NCBI RefSeq assembly: GCF_000282475.1
Contig: NZ_AKJF01000066.1
Location: 51,622 to 115,621, forward strand
Source: Pseudomonas sp. GM78
GTDB taxonomy: Bacteria > Pseudomonadota > Gammaproteobacteria > Pseudomonadales > Pseudomonadaceae
Direction of reading: 5' to 3'
Length of the DNA: 64,000 nt
Positions 35,970 through 45,352 of this stretch are shown in pieces. A program made the position numbers and the translations under genes. Below the pieces are notes generated by a model, which was not told where the DNA came from, ran no database searches, and saw only the letters and a list, made by a program, of their open reading frames with translations. Positions within the stretch are counted from its first letter, which is position 1. Every line of letters begins with the position of its first letter.

Positions 35970-36896
35970 TCAGGCGGCGTTCTTGAGTTTCGGGTCCAGC
36001 GCGTCGCGCAGGCCGTCACCCATCAAGTTGATTGCCAGCACGCTGAGCAAAATGGTCAAACCAGGCAGACTGACGACCCACCAGGCGCGTTCGATGTAGT
36101 CGCGGGCCGAGGCCAGCATGGTGCCCCACTCAGGGGTTGGCGGTTGTACGCCAAGGCCGAGGAAGCCCAGGGCGGCGGCATCGAGAATCGCCGAGGAAAA
36201 GCTCAGGGTGGCCTGTACGATCAACGGTGCCATGCAGTTAGGCAGCACGGTGACGAACATCAGGCGCGGCAGGCCGGCACCAGCCAGGCGTGCGGCGGTC
36301 ACGTAGTCGCGGTTCAGCTCGCCCATGACCGCGGCGCGGGTCAGGCGAACATAGGACGGCAGGGACACCACGGCAATGGCAATCACGGTGTTGATCAGGC
36401 CAGGGCCGAGGATGGCGACGATCGCCACGGCCAGCAGCAGGGACGGCAGGGCCAGCATGATGTCCATCAGGCGCATGATGGTCGGGCCGACGGCTTTTGG
36501 GAAGAAACCGGCGAGCAGGCCGAGCAGGATCCCCGGGATCAGCGACATCACCACCGACGACAAACCGATCAGCAGCGACAGGCGCGAGCCCTGGATCAGG
36601 CGCGACAGCAGGTCGCGTCCCAGTTCATCGGTACCCAGCAGGAACTGGATCTGCCCGCCTTCCAGCCAGGCTGGTGGGGTGAGCAGGAAGTCGCGGTACT
36701 GCTCGCTCGGGTCATGCGGCGCGACCCACGGGGCGAAGATGGCGCAGAAAATCACCAGCAGCATGAACATCAGGCCGGCAACGGCACCTTTGTTCTTGGA
36801 GAACGCTTGCCAGAATTCTTTGTAGGGTGACGGGTACAGCAGGCTTTGATCCACGGCGGAGGTGGCGGTGGCTACTGAGGATGTTGGAGTGCTCAT
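35970..36896 (-). CDS. dppC: Dipeptide ABC transporter permease DppC
   Basis: 308 residues from the ATG at 36896 (GAGGTC upstream); the frame extends to 37052 but that part overlaps dppB. N-terminal membrane anchor ([20 protein letters not shown]), then five further helices of the OppC type; EAA-like loop [13 protein letters not shown] appears as [17 protein letters not shown]. It forms the inner-membrane channel with DppB. Confidence 0.94.
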   Translation of the reverse strand: MSTPTSSVATATSAVDQSLLYPSPYKEFWQAFSKNKGAVAGLMFMLLVIFCAIFAPWVAPHDPSEQYRDFLLTPPAWLEGGQIQFLLGTDELGRDLLSRLIQGSRLSLLIGLSSVVMSLIPGILLGLLAGFFPKAVGPTIMRLMDIMLALPSLLLAVAIVAILGPGLINTVIAIAVVSLPSYVRLTRAAVMGELNRDYVTAARLAGAGLPRLMFVTVLPNCMAPLIVQATLSFSSAILDAAALGFLGLGVQPPTPEWGTMLASARDYIERAWWVVSLPGLTILLSVLAINLMGDGLRDALDPKLKNAA

Positions 36897-36907
36897 GGGT
36901 ATTGACC

Positions 36908-37918
36908 TCAGCGCTGATGACGGATGCGTGGGTTGGCAAAGCCGTAGAGGATGTCCACTACGAAGTTGACCAGAATCACCAGGCAGGCGATTAACAGGAT
37001 GCCGTTTTGCACGACCGGGTAGTCCCGGGCGCCAATGGCTTCGATCAGCCATTTGCCGATGCCCGGCCAGGAGAAGATGGTTTCGGTCAGGACCGCACCG
37101 GCCAGCAGGGTGCCGACTTGCAGGCCGACCACGGTCAGCACCGGGATCAGCGCGTTGCGCAAGCCGTGCACGAACACCACGCGCGACGGCGACAGGCCCT
37201 TGGCCTTGGCGGTACGGATGTAGTCTTCACGCAGCACTTCGAGCATCGACGAACGGGTCATCCGCGCGATCACCGCCAGCGGGATGGTACCCAGCACGAT
37301 GGCCGGCAGGATCAGGTGGTGCAGGGCATCGAGGAACGCGCCGACGTCATCGGCCAGCAGCGTATCGATCAGCATGAAGCCGGTGCGCGGCTCGATGTCA
37401 TAGAGCAGGTCGATCCGCCCGGACACCGGGGTCCAGCCCAGGGAGACCGAGAAGAACATGATCAGGATCAGGCCCCACCAGAAGATCGGCATCGAGTATC
37501 CCGCCAGGGAGATGCCCATCACCCCGTGGTCGAACAGGGACCCTCGCTTGAGTGCCGCGATCACCCCGGCCAGTAGACCCAGGATACCGGCGAACAACAG
37601 GGCGGCCATGGACAGTTCCAGGGTCGCGGGGAATAGGGAGGTGAACTCGTTCCAGACGCTTTCACGGGTACGCAGGGATTCCCCGAGATCGCCGTGGGCC
37701 AGTTTGCCGATGTAATCCAGGTATTGGGCATACAGGGGTTTGTTCAGACCAAGGCGTTCCATTGCCTGAGCGTGCATTTCAGGGTCGACTCTGCGTTCGC
37801 CCATCATGACTTCCACGGGGTCGCCAGGGATCATGCGAATCAACGCGAAAGTCAGCAGGGTGATGCCGAAGAACGTGGGGATCAGTAACCCCAGTCGGCG
37901 GGCAATAAAACTAAACAT
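36908..37918 (-). CDS. dppB: Dipeptide ABC transporter permease DppB
   Basis: 336 residues beginning MFSFIARRLGLLIPTFFGIT, the usual DppB start, with six membrane helices and the loop DYIRTAKAKGLSPSRVVFVH that docks the ATPases. First of the dppBCDF translocator genes, 72 bases downstream of a dppA gene. Confidence 0.95.
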   Translation of the reverse strand: MFSFIARRLGLLIPTFFGITLLTFALIRMIPGDPVEVMMGERRVDPEMHAQAMERLGLNKPLYAQYLDYIGKLAHGDLGESLRTRESVWNEFTSLFPATLELSMAALLFAGILGLLAGVIAALKRGSLFDHGVMGISLAGYSMPIFWWGLILIMFFSVSLGWTPVSGRIDLLYDIEPRTGFMLIDTLLADDVGAFLDALHHLILPAIVLGTIPLAVIARMTRSSMLEVLREDYIRTAKAKGLSPSRVVFVHGLRNALIPVLTVVGLQVGTLLAGAVLTETIFSWPGIGKWLIEAIGARDYPVVQNGILLIACLVILVNFVVDILYGFANPRIRHQR

Positions 37919-37990
37919 CGTAAGGTGTACCTCATCAGCCGGTTAGGCGTGCCCGGCATGCCTGGGTCAGGGATGCCGGGAGTTTCTTAT

Positions 37991-39586
37991 CTACTTCACC
38001 TGGGTTGTGGCGAAGTTATTAGTGGTGAGGGGGCTAATGTGGTAGCCCTCTACGTTGTTGCGCATTGCGGTGAACATTCTAGTGTGCGCCATGCTGATCC
38101 ATGGCTGGTCCTGGTTAAAGATAACCTGAGCCTGTTCGTACAGTGCTGCACGTTCGGCCGGGTCGGTTTTTTCACGGGCCTGGTCGATCAGGGCCTGGAA
38201 TTTTTCATTGCACCAGCGTGCGTAGTTTTCGCCGTTCTTCGCCGCCTCGCAACTGAGCATAGGCGTCAGGAAGTTATCCGGGTCGCCGTTATCGCCCGCC
38301 CATCCGGCGGAAACCATGTCGTGCTCGCCGTTTTTCGCGCGTTTGAGCATTTCGCCCCACTCCATCACGCGGATGTCGATCTTGATCCCGACCTTGGCCA
38401 GGTCGGCCTGCATCATCTGCGCGCCGAGCATCGGGTTGGGGTTGGTCGCACCCCCGCCGTTACGGGTGAACAGGGTGAATACGGTGCCTTCCGGGACCCC
38501 GGCTTCCTTGAGCAGGGCGCGGGCCTTGTCCAGGTCACGCACAGGGTTCTTCATGTCGTGGTTGTAGCCCAGCAGGGTGTCCGGGAACGGGTTGACCGCC
38601 GCAGTCGCATTGCCTTTGCCGAACAGCGCGTTGACGGCCGCTTCCTTGTCGAAGGCGATGTCGATGGCTTTACGTACGCGCACGTCACTCAGGTATTTGT
38701 GCTGGGTGTTGATGGCGATGTACGCGACGGTCATCGCGTTCAGTTCATCGACCTTCAGCTTGGTGTCTTTCTTGATGCTCGGGATGTCGTCCGGTTTAGG
38801 GTACAGCGCGACCTGGCATTCGTTGGCCTTGAGCTTCTGCAGGCGCACGTTGTTGTCGGTGGCGATGGCGAAGATCAACGAGTCAGCCGGTGCCTTGCCA
38901 CGGAAGTAGTCCGGGTTGGCCTTGAAGCGAACCTGGGCGTCCTTGTTGTAGCGCTGGAAGACGAACGGGCCGGTGCCGATCGGCTTGTTGTTCAGTTCGC
39001 CAGTCTTGCCGGCCTTGAGCAGCTGGTCGGCGTACTCGGCGGAGTAGATCGAGGAGAACGCCATGGCGATGTCGGCCAGGAACGGCGCTTCGCGGCGGGT
39101 CAGGGTGAATTTGACCGTGTTGTCGTCGACTTTCTCGACGTTTTTCAGCAGTTCCTTGAAGCCCATGCTTTCAAAGTACGGGAAGCCCACGCTCGACAGC
39201 TTGTGCCATGGGTGGTTCGGGTCCAGCTGGCGCTGGAAGCTCCAGACCACGTCGTCGGCATTCATGTCGCGCGTCGGCTTGAAGTATTCGGTGGTGTGAA
39301 ACTTGACGCCTTTGCGCAGGTGGAACGTGTAGCTCAGGCCGTCTTCGCTGATGTCCCAGGATTCAGCCAGTGCCGGAATCACATCCGTGGTGCCGGGCTT
39401 GAAGTCCGCCAGGCGATTGAAGATGGTTTCGGCCACCGCGTCGGCTGTGACTGCAGTCGTGTACTGGACCATGTCGAAGCCTTCGGGGCTGTTTTCGGTG
39501 CAGACCACCAGCGGCTTGGCCGATACACCCACCGCGACAGTCAGCAAGGCGGCCGCGATGGCCGCACGTAGGGGAAGCATTTTCAT
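37991..39586 (-). CDS. dppA: Dipeptide-binding protein, DppA family (copy next to dppBCDF)
   Basis: 531 residues from the ATG at 39586 (AGAGGG upstream); the longer frame to 39637 would run into the opdP terminator. A signal peptide (RAAIAAALLTVAVGVSA) is followed by the family-5 solute-binding fold: VVCTENSPEGFD, then NADDVVWSFQRQLDP and AGWAGDNGDPDNFLTP. It delivers peptides to DppBC. It is more diverged than the other two copies are from each other, so it probably has a different peptide preference. Confidence 0.93.
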   Translation of the reverse strand: MKMLPLRAAIAAALLTVAVGVSAKPLVVCTENSPEGFDMVQYTTAVTADAVAETIFNRLADFKPGTTDVIPALAESWDISEDGLSYTFHLRKGVKFHTTEYFKPTRDMNADDVVWSFQRQLDPNHPWHKLSSVGFPYFESMGFKELLKNVEKVDDNTVKFTLTRREAPFLADIAMAFSSIYSAEYADQLLKAGKTGELNNKPIGTGPFVFQRYNKDAQVRFKANPDYFRGKAPADSLIFAIATDNNVRLQKLKANECQVALYPKPDDIPSIKKDTKLKVDELNAMTVAYIAINTQHKYLSDVRVRKAIDIAFDKEAAVNALFGKGNATAAVNPFPDTLLGYNHDMKNPVRDLDKARALLKEAGVPEGTVFTLFTRNGGGATNPNPMLGAQMMQADLAKVGIKIDIRVMEWGEMLKRAKNGEHDMVSAGWAGDNGDPDNFLTPMLSCEAAKNGENYARWCNEKFQALIDQAREKTDPAERAALYEQAQVIFNQDQPWISMAHTRMFTAMRNNVEGYHISPLTTNNFATTQVK

Positions 39587-39611
39587 CAAGAACCCTCTGC
39601 AATCGGTTGAA

Positions 39612-39656
39612 GGACAAAAGCCCCACGGTTGATTCATCGCTGGATCAACCGTGGGG
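39612..39656 (-). terminator. Terminator-like hairpin between opdP and dppA
   Basis: On the minus strand GCCCCACGGTTGAT and ATCAACCGTGGGGC form a perfect 14-base stem with a 9-base loop, followed by TTTTGTCC. It stands 9 bases after the opdP stop, inside the cluster. Confidence 0.8.
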
Positions 39657-39664
39657 CGGGTGCA

Positions 39665-41098
39665 TTACAGAATGTTGAACGGAACAGTGGTCACGAGACG
39701 GAACTCGTTGATGCTGCCGTCAGCCTGGTTTTCACTGGCGCGGTGAGCGGTGTACGTCCCGCGAACAGTGGTGGCCTTGAACGGGCCGCTCTGGATAGCG
39801 TAGGTGGCACCGATGCCGTATTCGTAATGGTGTTCGCCGTCTTGCGACTGGATGCCATCGTAGCCTTTGTCGGCCACGCCTTTGTTGCCGGTGTAGTGAG
39901 TACCGTCGATACCCCAGCCGCGCGCCTGGTAGATGTTGAACTTCAGGCCTGGCACGCCGTATTCGGCCATGTTCAGGCCGTAGGCAACCTGGAAGGATTT
40001 CTCGTTCGGGCCGTTGAAGTCCGACAGCAGGGAGTTGGCCAGGTAGATGCCGTTGGTTTCGTGCAGGTAGTCGAAGTACTCGTTACCGTTCACTTCCTGG
40101 TACGAGAAGGTCAGGCTGTGGGCCTGGTGGGTCAGGCCGAACGACAGCGAGTAGGTGTCGTTGTCGATGTCGCCGATCAGCGCTTTGCCTTCTTCCTGGG
40201 TCTTGTAGTAGTTCAGGCCGGTGGTCAGGCTCAGTACCTGGCTGTCGCCCAGTACGTGGGTGGCGCCGAAGTAGTACTGGTTCCAGATGTCCTCGGCCTG
40301 GGTGGCCCAGAGGCTGGTGGTCAGACTGGCGAACGGGGTGTAGGTGATACCGCCGGTGTAGACGTGATCGGATTCAACGATGCCATTGGCGTATTCGGTG
40401 CGGAATTTGCGCTGGCTCTGTTCGGTACGCGGCGAGTTGCGATCGAAGGTGGCCAGGTCGAACGCCAGGTTGTTCAGCTCTTCGCTGTGGATCGCCACAC
40501 CCTGGAAGCTCGAAGGCAGCGCACGGTTACCGATGACGTCGACCATCGGGCTGCTGAAGTTCTGACGACCGGCGGTCAGGGTGGTGTTGGAAATACGCGC
40601 CTTGACGTTGGCCAGGCCCAGTTTGCTCCACTGGCCAACGGCGTCGCCGCCTTCTTCGGTCAGGGTACGGTTGTTGCCCGCGCCTGGGCGAGTACCCGGT
40701 GCGCCACCGTTGTTGGACGCCAGGTCCTTGCGGTCCTGGTCCAGGGCGATGGCGTTGTAGGCCGCCACTTCAGTGCTGACGCCGACAGTGCCTTCGGTGA
40801 AGCCCGAGTTGTACTTGAGGATGGTGCCCTGAACCCAGTTGATGCGACGATCCGTTGGGGTCGATACGCCATCTTTCTTGTAGGAGAAATTGGCACCACG
40901 TTTCAGTTGTTCGTTGGCGTACCAGTTACGGGTCGTGCCGCTGATCGACTGGCCTTCGAGGAAACCGGTGGCTTCGCTCTGGGCGCTTTTTTCATTCACG
41001 GTCACCGGGGTGTACGCCTGGCTCTGGGTTTCAGCATACGCCGTGGCGGTGATACTGCTGATGGCCAAGGCCAGTATCGCGGTGCTGCTCAGTTTCAT
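39665..41098 (-). CDS. opdP: OprD-family outer-membrane porin, OpdP-like
   Basis: 477 residues. A signal peptide (STAILALAISSITATAYA) and the OprD pattern follow: EGQSISGTTRNWYANEQL near the start, TAGRQNFSSPMVDVIGNRALPSSFQG in the middle, and a closing strand ending TTVPFNIL. OprD-type porins are 18-stranded monomers selective for basic amino acids or peptides. OpdP, a glycine-glutamate dipeptide porin, lies in the dpp cluster of P. aeruginosa; the same position here is the main reason for the name. Confidence 0.85.
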   Translation of the reverse strand: MKLSSTAILALAISSITATAYAETQSQAYTPVTVNEKSAQSEATGFLEGQSISGTTRNWYANEQLKRGANFSYKKDGVSTPTDRRINWVQGTILKYNSGFTEGTVGVSTEVAAYNAIALDQDRKDLASNNGGAPGTRPGAGNNRTLTEEGGDAVGQWSKLGLANVKARISNTTLTAGRQNFSSPMVDVIGNRALPSSFQGVAIHSEELNNLAFDLATFDRNSPRTEQSQRKFRTEYANGIVESDHVYTGGITYTPFASLTTSLWATQAEDIWNQYYFGATHVLGDSQVLSLTTGLNYYKTQEEGKALIGDIDNDTYSLSFGLTHQAHSLTFSYQEVNGNEYFDYLHETNGIYLANSLLSDFNGPNEKSFQVAYGLNMAEYGVPGLKFNIYQARGWGIDGTHYTGNKGVADKGYDGIQSQDGEHHYEYGIGATYAIQSGPFKATTVRGTYTAHRASENQADGSINEFRLVTTVPFNIL

Positions 41099-41271
41099 GG
41101 GTGAAGCTCCTTACTTTCTATTATTAATGCCGGCCTTTTTTGGTGGTTCGGCTATTTGCTTTGGAACTCTTTCACGCATCGCAAACGTTTGCTGGATGCC
41201 GGATTGGCGAACTACGGCAATAGGCTTGCGTGAGGGCGCAATGCGCCCCCAGCGTTTTCAGCTACACGGTT

Positions 41272-42873
41272 TTATTTTTCGATGCTGACACCCGAGAAAA
41301 CGTTGCGACCGAAAGGGCTGACCTTGAACCCTTCGATTTTGGCGCTCAACGGCTGGTTGACCGTCGAGTGGGCGACCGGCGTGATCGGTACCTGCTGCTT
41401 GAGGTACTGCTGCGCCTGTTTGTAGAGCACGGTGCGCTGGTCGCGGTCGGTCACGACCTTGGCCTGCTTGATCAGCTTGTCGTAAGCCGGATCGCACCAC
41501 ATGGAGTAGTTGTTGCCACCGATGGCATCGCAGCTGTACAGGGTGCCGAGCCAGTTGTCCGGGTCACCGTTGTCACCGGTCCAGCCGATCAGGCTGATGT
41601 CGTGCTCGCCATTCTTGGTGCGCTTGATGTACTCGCCCCATTCGTAGCTGACGATCTTGACCTTGAGGCCGATCTTCGCCCAGTCAGCCTGGAGCATTTC
41701 GGCCATCAACTTGGCGTTGGGGTTGTAGGGGCGCTGTACGGGCATGGCCCACAGGGTGATTTCGGTGCCTTCCTTCACGCCGGCAGCCTTGAGCAGTTCC
41801 TTGGCTTTTTCCGGGTTGTAGGCGGCGTCCTTGATCGTCTCATCGTAGGACCATTGGGTCGGCGGCATGGCGTTGACCGCCAGTTGCCCTGCACCCTGGT
41901 AAACGGCATTGAGAATGCCTTGCTTGTTCACCGCCATGTCCAGCGCCTGGCGCACTTCGAGCTGGTCGAATGGCTTGTGACGCACGTTGTAGGCGATGTA
42001 GCCCAGGTTGAAACCGGGCTTTTCGATCAGTTGCAGTTTTGGATCGTTCTTCAACGCGGTCACATCAGCCGGGCGCGGATGCAGCGTGATCTGGCACTCG
42101 TCGGCCTTGAGTTTCTGCACGCGTACCGAGGCGTCGGTGTTGATGGCGAAAATCAGGTTGTCGAGCTTGACCCGGCTCGGGTCCCAGTAATGCTTGTTGC
42201 CGGTGTAACGGATGTTCGAGTCTTTCTGGTAGCTCTTGAACACGAACGGCCCGGTGCCGATGGGCTTTTGGTTGATGTCGCTCGGCTTGCCCTCGGCCAG
42301 CAGCTTGTCGGCGTACTCGGCGGAGAGGATCGCGGCGAAGCTCATGGCGATGTTCTGGATGAACGCGGCGTCGACGCTGTTGAGCGTCATGACCACGGTT
42401 AGCGGCCCGGTCTTTTCGACCTTGGCGATGTTCTTGTTCAGGCTCATCCCGTTGAAATACGGGAATTCGGTGGGGTAAGCCTTACGGAAAGGTTGTTGCG
42501 GGTCGAGCATGCGATTGAACGTGAACAGCACGTCATCGGCGTTGAAGTCGCGAGTCGGAGTGAAGTACTTGGTTGTATGAAACTTCACGCCCGGGCGCAG
42601 GTGAAAGGTGTATGTGAGGCCGTCCTCGGAAATATCCCAACTGGTGGCCAGGCCCGGTACGACATTGGTCGAGCCTTTTTCAAACTCTGCCAGGCGGTTG
42701 TACAGCGGTTCGGCGGCATCGTTATCGGTCGCGGTGGTGTACTGCGCGGTGTCGAAGCCGGCGGGGCTGCCTTCGGAGCAGAACACCAGGCTGTTGGAGG
42801 CAGCCTGGCTCATGGACGTGGCGGCCAGCAGGCCGGTGCCCAGCAATGCGGATAAAACCAAGGTATGGCGCAT
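41272..42873 (-). CDS. dppA: Dipeptide-binding protein, DppA family (second copy)
   Basis: 533 residues with a signal peptide ending SMSQA-A. Motifs are LVFCSEGSPAGFDTAQYTT, FNADDVLFTFNRMLDP, KPIGTGPFVFKSYQKDSNIRYTGN and IGWTGDNGDPDNWL. It is very similar over its length to the 43181-44806 product and clearly a tandem duplicate. It stands upstream of opdP. The short gap to opdP contains a GGGCGC/GCGCCC hairpin without a T tract. Confidence 0.92.
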   Translation of the reverse strand: MRHTLVLSALLGTGLLAATSMSQAASNSLVFCSEGSPAGFDTAQYTTATDNDAAEPLYNRLAEFEKGSTNVVPGLATSWDISEDGLTYTFHLRPGVKFHTTKYFTPTRDFNADDVLFTFNRMLDPQQPFRKAYPTEFPYFNGMSLNKNIAKVEKTGPLTVVMTLNSVDAAFIQNIAMSFAAILSAEYADKLLAEGKPSDINQKPIGTGPFVFKSYQKDSNIRYTGNKHYWDPSRVKLDNLIFAINTDASVRVQKLKADECQITLHPRPADVTALKNDPKLQLIEKPGFNLGYIAYNVRHKPFDQLEVRQALDMAVNKQGILNAVYQGAGQLAVNAMPPTQWSYDETIKDAAYNPEKAKELLKAAGVKEGTEITLWAMPVQRPYNPNAKLMAEMLQADWAKIGLKVKIVSYEWGEYIKRTKNGEHDISLIGWTGDNGDPDNWLGTLYSCDAIGGNNYSMWCDPAYDKLIKQAKVVTDRDQRTVLYKQAQQYLKQQVPITPVAHSTVNQPLSAKIEGFKVSPFGRNVFSGVSIEK

Positions 42874-43144
42874 GACGCTCTCTCTTGTTCAGTGTTGTGT
42901 CAATGAGCCTTCGCTCCGTGCGCAGACGGGGGAGGCTTCACTGGTTTCCAGCCATGGCGTGCAGCAAAAAAAACCGAGGACCCACGCATCAGCTGGTCAG
43001 ATCCCGACGGTAGGTACCGTGGGCCCGGCAGTAAATACGAAAAGTCCGAAATGCTCGTGGGAAAAGACGACGCGTCCTAGCGCTCTGCTGTAGTCAGCGG
43101 GCGATTTGGATGTAGGTAATTTCCTGCGTTCTCGGTAGGCAAAG

Positions 43145-43175
43145 TAACGGCGACGTCATGAACGTCGCCGTTACC
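43145..43175 (-). terminator. Hairpin after the first dppA-type gene
   Basis: GTAACGGCGACGT and ACGTCGCCGTTAC form a 13-base stem on a 5-base loop; on the minus strand it is followed by TTTGCC only, so termination may be partial. The rest of 42874-43144 shows no gene or site that I can name. Confidence 0.6.
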
Positions 43176-43180
43176 CAACC

Positions 43181-44806
43181 TTATTTGCTGACGCTGACGC
43201 CGTAGAAGGAGTTCAAGCCAAACGGGCTGATCTTGAAGTCCTGCACATTGGCGCGCATGGGTTGGAACACCGTCGAGTGAGCGATAGGTGTCATTGGCGT
43301 CTGATCTTTGAGGATGTGTTGCGCCTGCTTGTACAGTTCGGTGCGCTTGCCTTGATCCGAAGTGCGCTTGGCTTGCTTGACGATGTCGTCAAACGGCTTG
43401 TAGCACCATTTCGAGAAGTTGTTGCCTTCCAGCGAGTCGCAGCCGAACAGCACGTTCAGCCAGTTGTCGGGATCACCATTGTCACCGCTCCAGCCAATCA
43501 GCATTGCCTGGTTCTCGCCGCCTTTGGAGCGCTTGATGTACTCGCCCCACTCGTAGCTCTGGATCTTGACCTTGAGACCGACTTTCGCCCAGTCGGACTG
43601 CAGCATTTCAGCCATCAACTTGGCGTTCGGGTTATACGGACGCTGTACCGGCATGGCCCAGAGGACGATTTCGGTGCCTTCTTTTACACCGGCTTCCTTG
43701 AGCAGCTCCTTGGCTTTCTCAGGGTTGTACGGCGCATCCTTGATGGTGGTGTCGTAGGACCACTGGGTCGGCGGCATGGCGTTGACGGCCAGTTGGCCCG
43801 CGCCCTGGTACACGGAGTCGATGATCTGTTGCTTGTTGACCGCCATGTCCAGTGCCTGGCGCACTTTCAGTTGGGCCAACGGGTTTGGCTCGTTGCTGCC
43901 CTTGACCTTGTCCATCACGTTGTAGGCGATGTAGCCCAGGTTGAAACCAGCCTGGTCAGGCAGCTTGAGGGTCTTGTCTTCGCGCAGCGCTTTCAGGTCG
44001 GCCGGACGAGGGAACAGGGTGACCTGGCACTCGTTCTTCTTCAGCTTCTGAATACGTACCGACGGGTCGGTGGTGATGGCGAAGATCAGGTTGTCGATCT
44101 TGACATCGTCTGGCTTCCAGTAGTCCTTGTTCCCGGTGTAGCGGATGTTGGAATCTTTCTGGTAGCTCTTGAACACGAACGGACCAGTGCCGACCGGCTT
44201 CTGGTTGATGTCGGCAGCCTTGCCTTCTTTCAGCAGCTGGGCTGCGTATTCGGCGGACTGGATCGAAGCAAAGCTCATCGCCATGTTCTGGATGAACGCG
44301 GCATCAACGTCTTTGAGGGTGAACTTGACGGTTTTGTCGTCGACTTTATCGATCTTGGTGATGTTGGTGTCCATCCCCATGTCGGTGAAGTACGGGAATT
44401 CGGTCGGGTACGCTTTGCGGAACGGGTCATCCTTGTTAATCATGCGATTAAAGGTGAACAGCACGTCGTCGGCGTTGAACTCACGAGTCGGCTTGAAATA
44501 CGGGGTGGTGTGGAACTTGACGCCGTCGCGCAGGTGGAAAGTGTAAGTCAGGCCGTCATCGGAGACGTCCCAGCTGGTCGCCAGGCCAGGAATGACGGCG
44601 GTGCCGCCGCGCTCGAACTGGGTCAGGCGGTTGAACATGGTTTCGGCAGAGGCGTCGAAGTCAGTTCCGGTGGTGTATTGACCTGGATCGAAACCGGCCG
44701 GGCTCCCTTCGGAGCAGAACACCAGGTTAGTCGCAGCTTGGGCGAACGGTGCGCTAGCTAGCAAGCTGGCACCTAATAAAAACGGAATGACCGCTTGTTT
44801 AAGCAT
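43181..44806 (-). CDS. dppA: Dipeptide-binding protein, DppA family (first copy)
   Basis: 541 residues from the ATG at 44806 (GAGG upstream); the open frame continues to 44935 but residues before LKQAVIPFLLGASLLASAPF do not look like a signal peptide. The same family-5 motifs as the other copies are present (LVFCSEGSPAGFDPGQYTT, MLIGWSGDNGDPDNWLNVL). It carries a short insert (MDKVKGSNEPNPLAQLKV) absent from the second copy. First gene of the cluster. The 545-base gap upstream is AT-rich near the gene; CGCATTTG is repeated at 44953 and 44975, but I cannot fix a promoter. Confidence 0.92.
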   Translation of the reverse strand: MLKQAVIPFLLGASLLASAPFAQAATNLVFCSEGSPAGFDPGQYTTGTDFDASAETMFNRLTQFERGGTAVIPGLATSWDVSDDGLTYTFHLRDGVKFHTTPYFKPTREFNADDVLFTFNRMINKDDPFRKAYPTEFPYFTDMGMDTNITKIDKVDDKTVKFTLKDVDAAFIQNMAMSFASIQSAEYAAQLLKEGKAADINQKPVGTGPFVFKSYQKDSNIRYTGNKDYWKPDDVKIDNLIFAITTDPSVRIQKLKKNECQVTLFPRPADLKALREDKTLKLPDQAGFNLGYIAYNVMDKVKGSNEPNPLAQLKVRQALDMAVNKQQIIDSVYQGAGQLAVNAMPPTQWSYDTTIKDAPYNPEKAKELLKEAGVKEGTEIVLWAMPVQRPYNPNAKLMAEMLQSDWAKVGLKVKIQSYEWGEYIKRSKGGENQAMLIGWSGDNGDPDNWLNVLFGCDSLEGNNFSKWCYKPFDDIVKQAKRTSDQGKRTELYKQAQHILKDQTPMTPIAHSTVFQPMRANVQDFKISPFGLNSFYGVSVSK

Positions 44807-45195
44807 GGTGGCCTCATGATTTGTTGTCATTTTTTGATTTTGAGGACGACCTCGTGAGTCGTGCCTGCGGATACTTATGCAGGGGCCATACCCAATGCAA
44901 GATCCAGAGCGACTACAAGTGTTAAACAGTGGCACGAACGTACCTTAATGTCGCATTTGTATAAAACCTGACGCATTTGACCGTTTGCGTGGCGTTTTTG
45001 TAGTGCAACTGGCGCACTTTAATGGTGCGTTAAAGCCTTGGGTTGCCCGTGAGTGGGGCGTGGTGTTACCTATTTATACCCCGTCCTTGACGGGTGTGTG
45101 GGGGTGAATGGGAGTGGTTATCGTTGCACTGGTATTGGTCGCAGTTTGCGGGTAGTACAAGGTGCAACTTTTCGTTTAAGTCTGTAGGTCATGTC

Positions 45196-45294
45196 TGTAG
45201 GAGCTGCCGCAGGCTGCGATCTTTCTGGTAGCCACTGAAATGTTCAGAGAGCATAGATCAGGATCAAAAGATCGCAGCCTGCGGCAGCTCCTAC
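45196..45294. repeat. REP pair of a different type (GAGCTGCCGCAGGCTGCGATC)
   Basis: TGTAGGAGCTGCCGCAGGCT and AGCCTGCGGCAGCTCCTACA are perfect 20-base inverted arms, extended by GCGATC/GATCGC. Only full example of this type in the window. Confidence 0.9.
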
Positions 45295-45300
45295 AGGGAT

Positions 45301-45335
45301 AAAAAAAGGCGATCACTTGGGTGATCGCCGTTTTT
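45301..45335. terminator. Bidirectional terminator between the SIMPL gene and the dpp leader
   Basis: A seven-A tract, GGCGATCAC TTGG GTGATCGCC, then GTTTTTG. On the minus strand it ends with TTTTTTT, fitting termination of the 45353-46069 gene. Confidence 0.88.
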
Positions 45336-45352
45336 GTTCAGAGGTTATCTAT

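Noticed and set aside
44940-45190. Possible sigma54 or activator sites in the AT-rich gap before the first dppA
   Set aside because: TGGCACG occurs but in the wrong direction and without the TTGC partner; repeated CGCATTTG alone is not enough.
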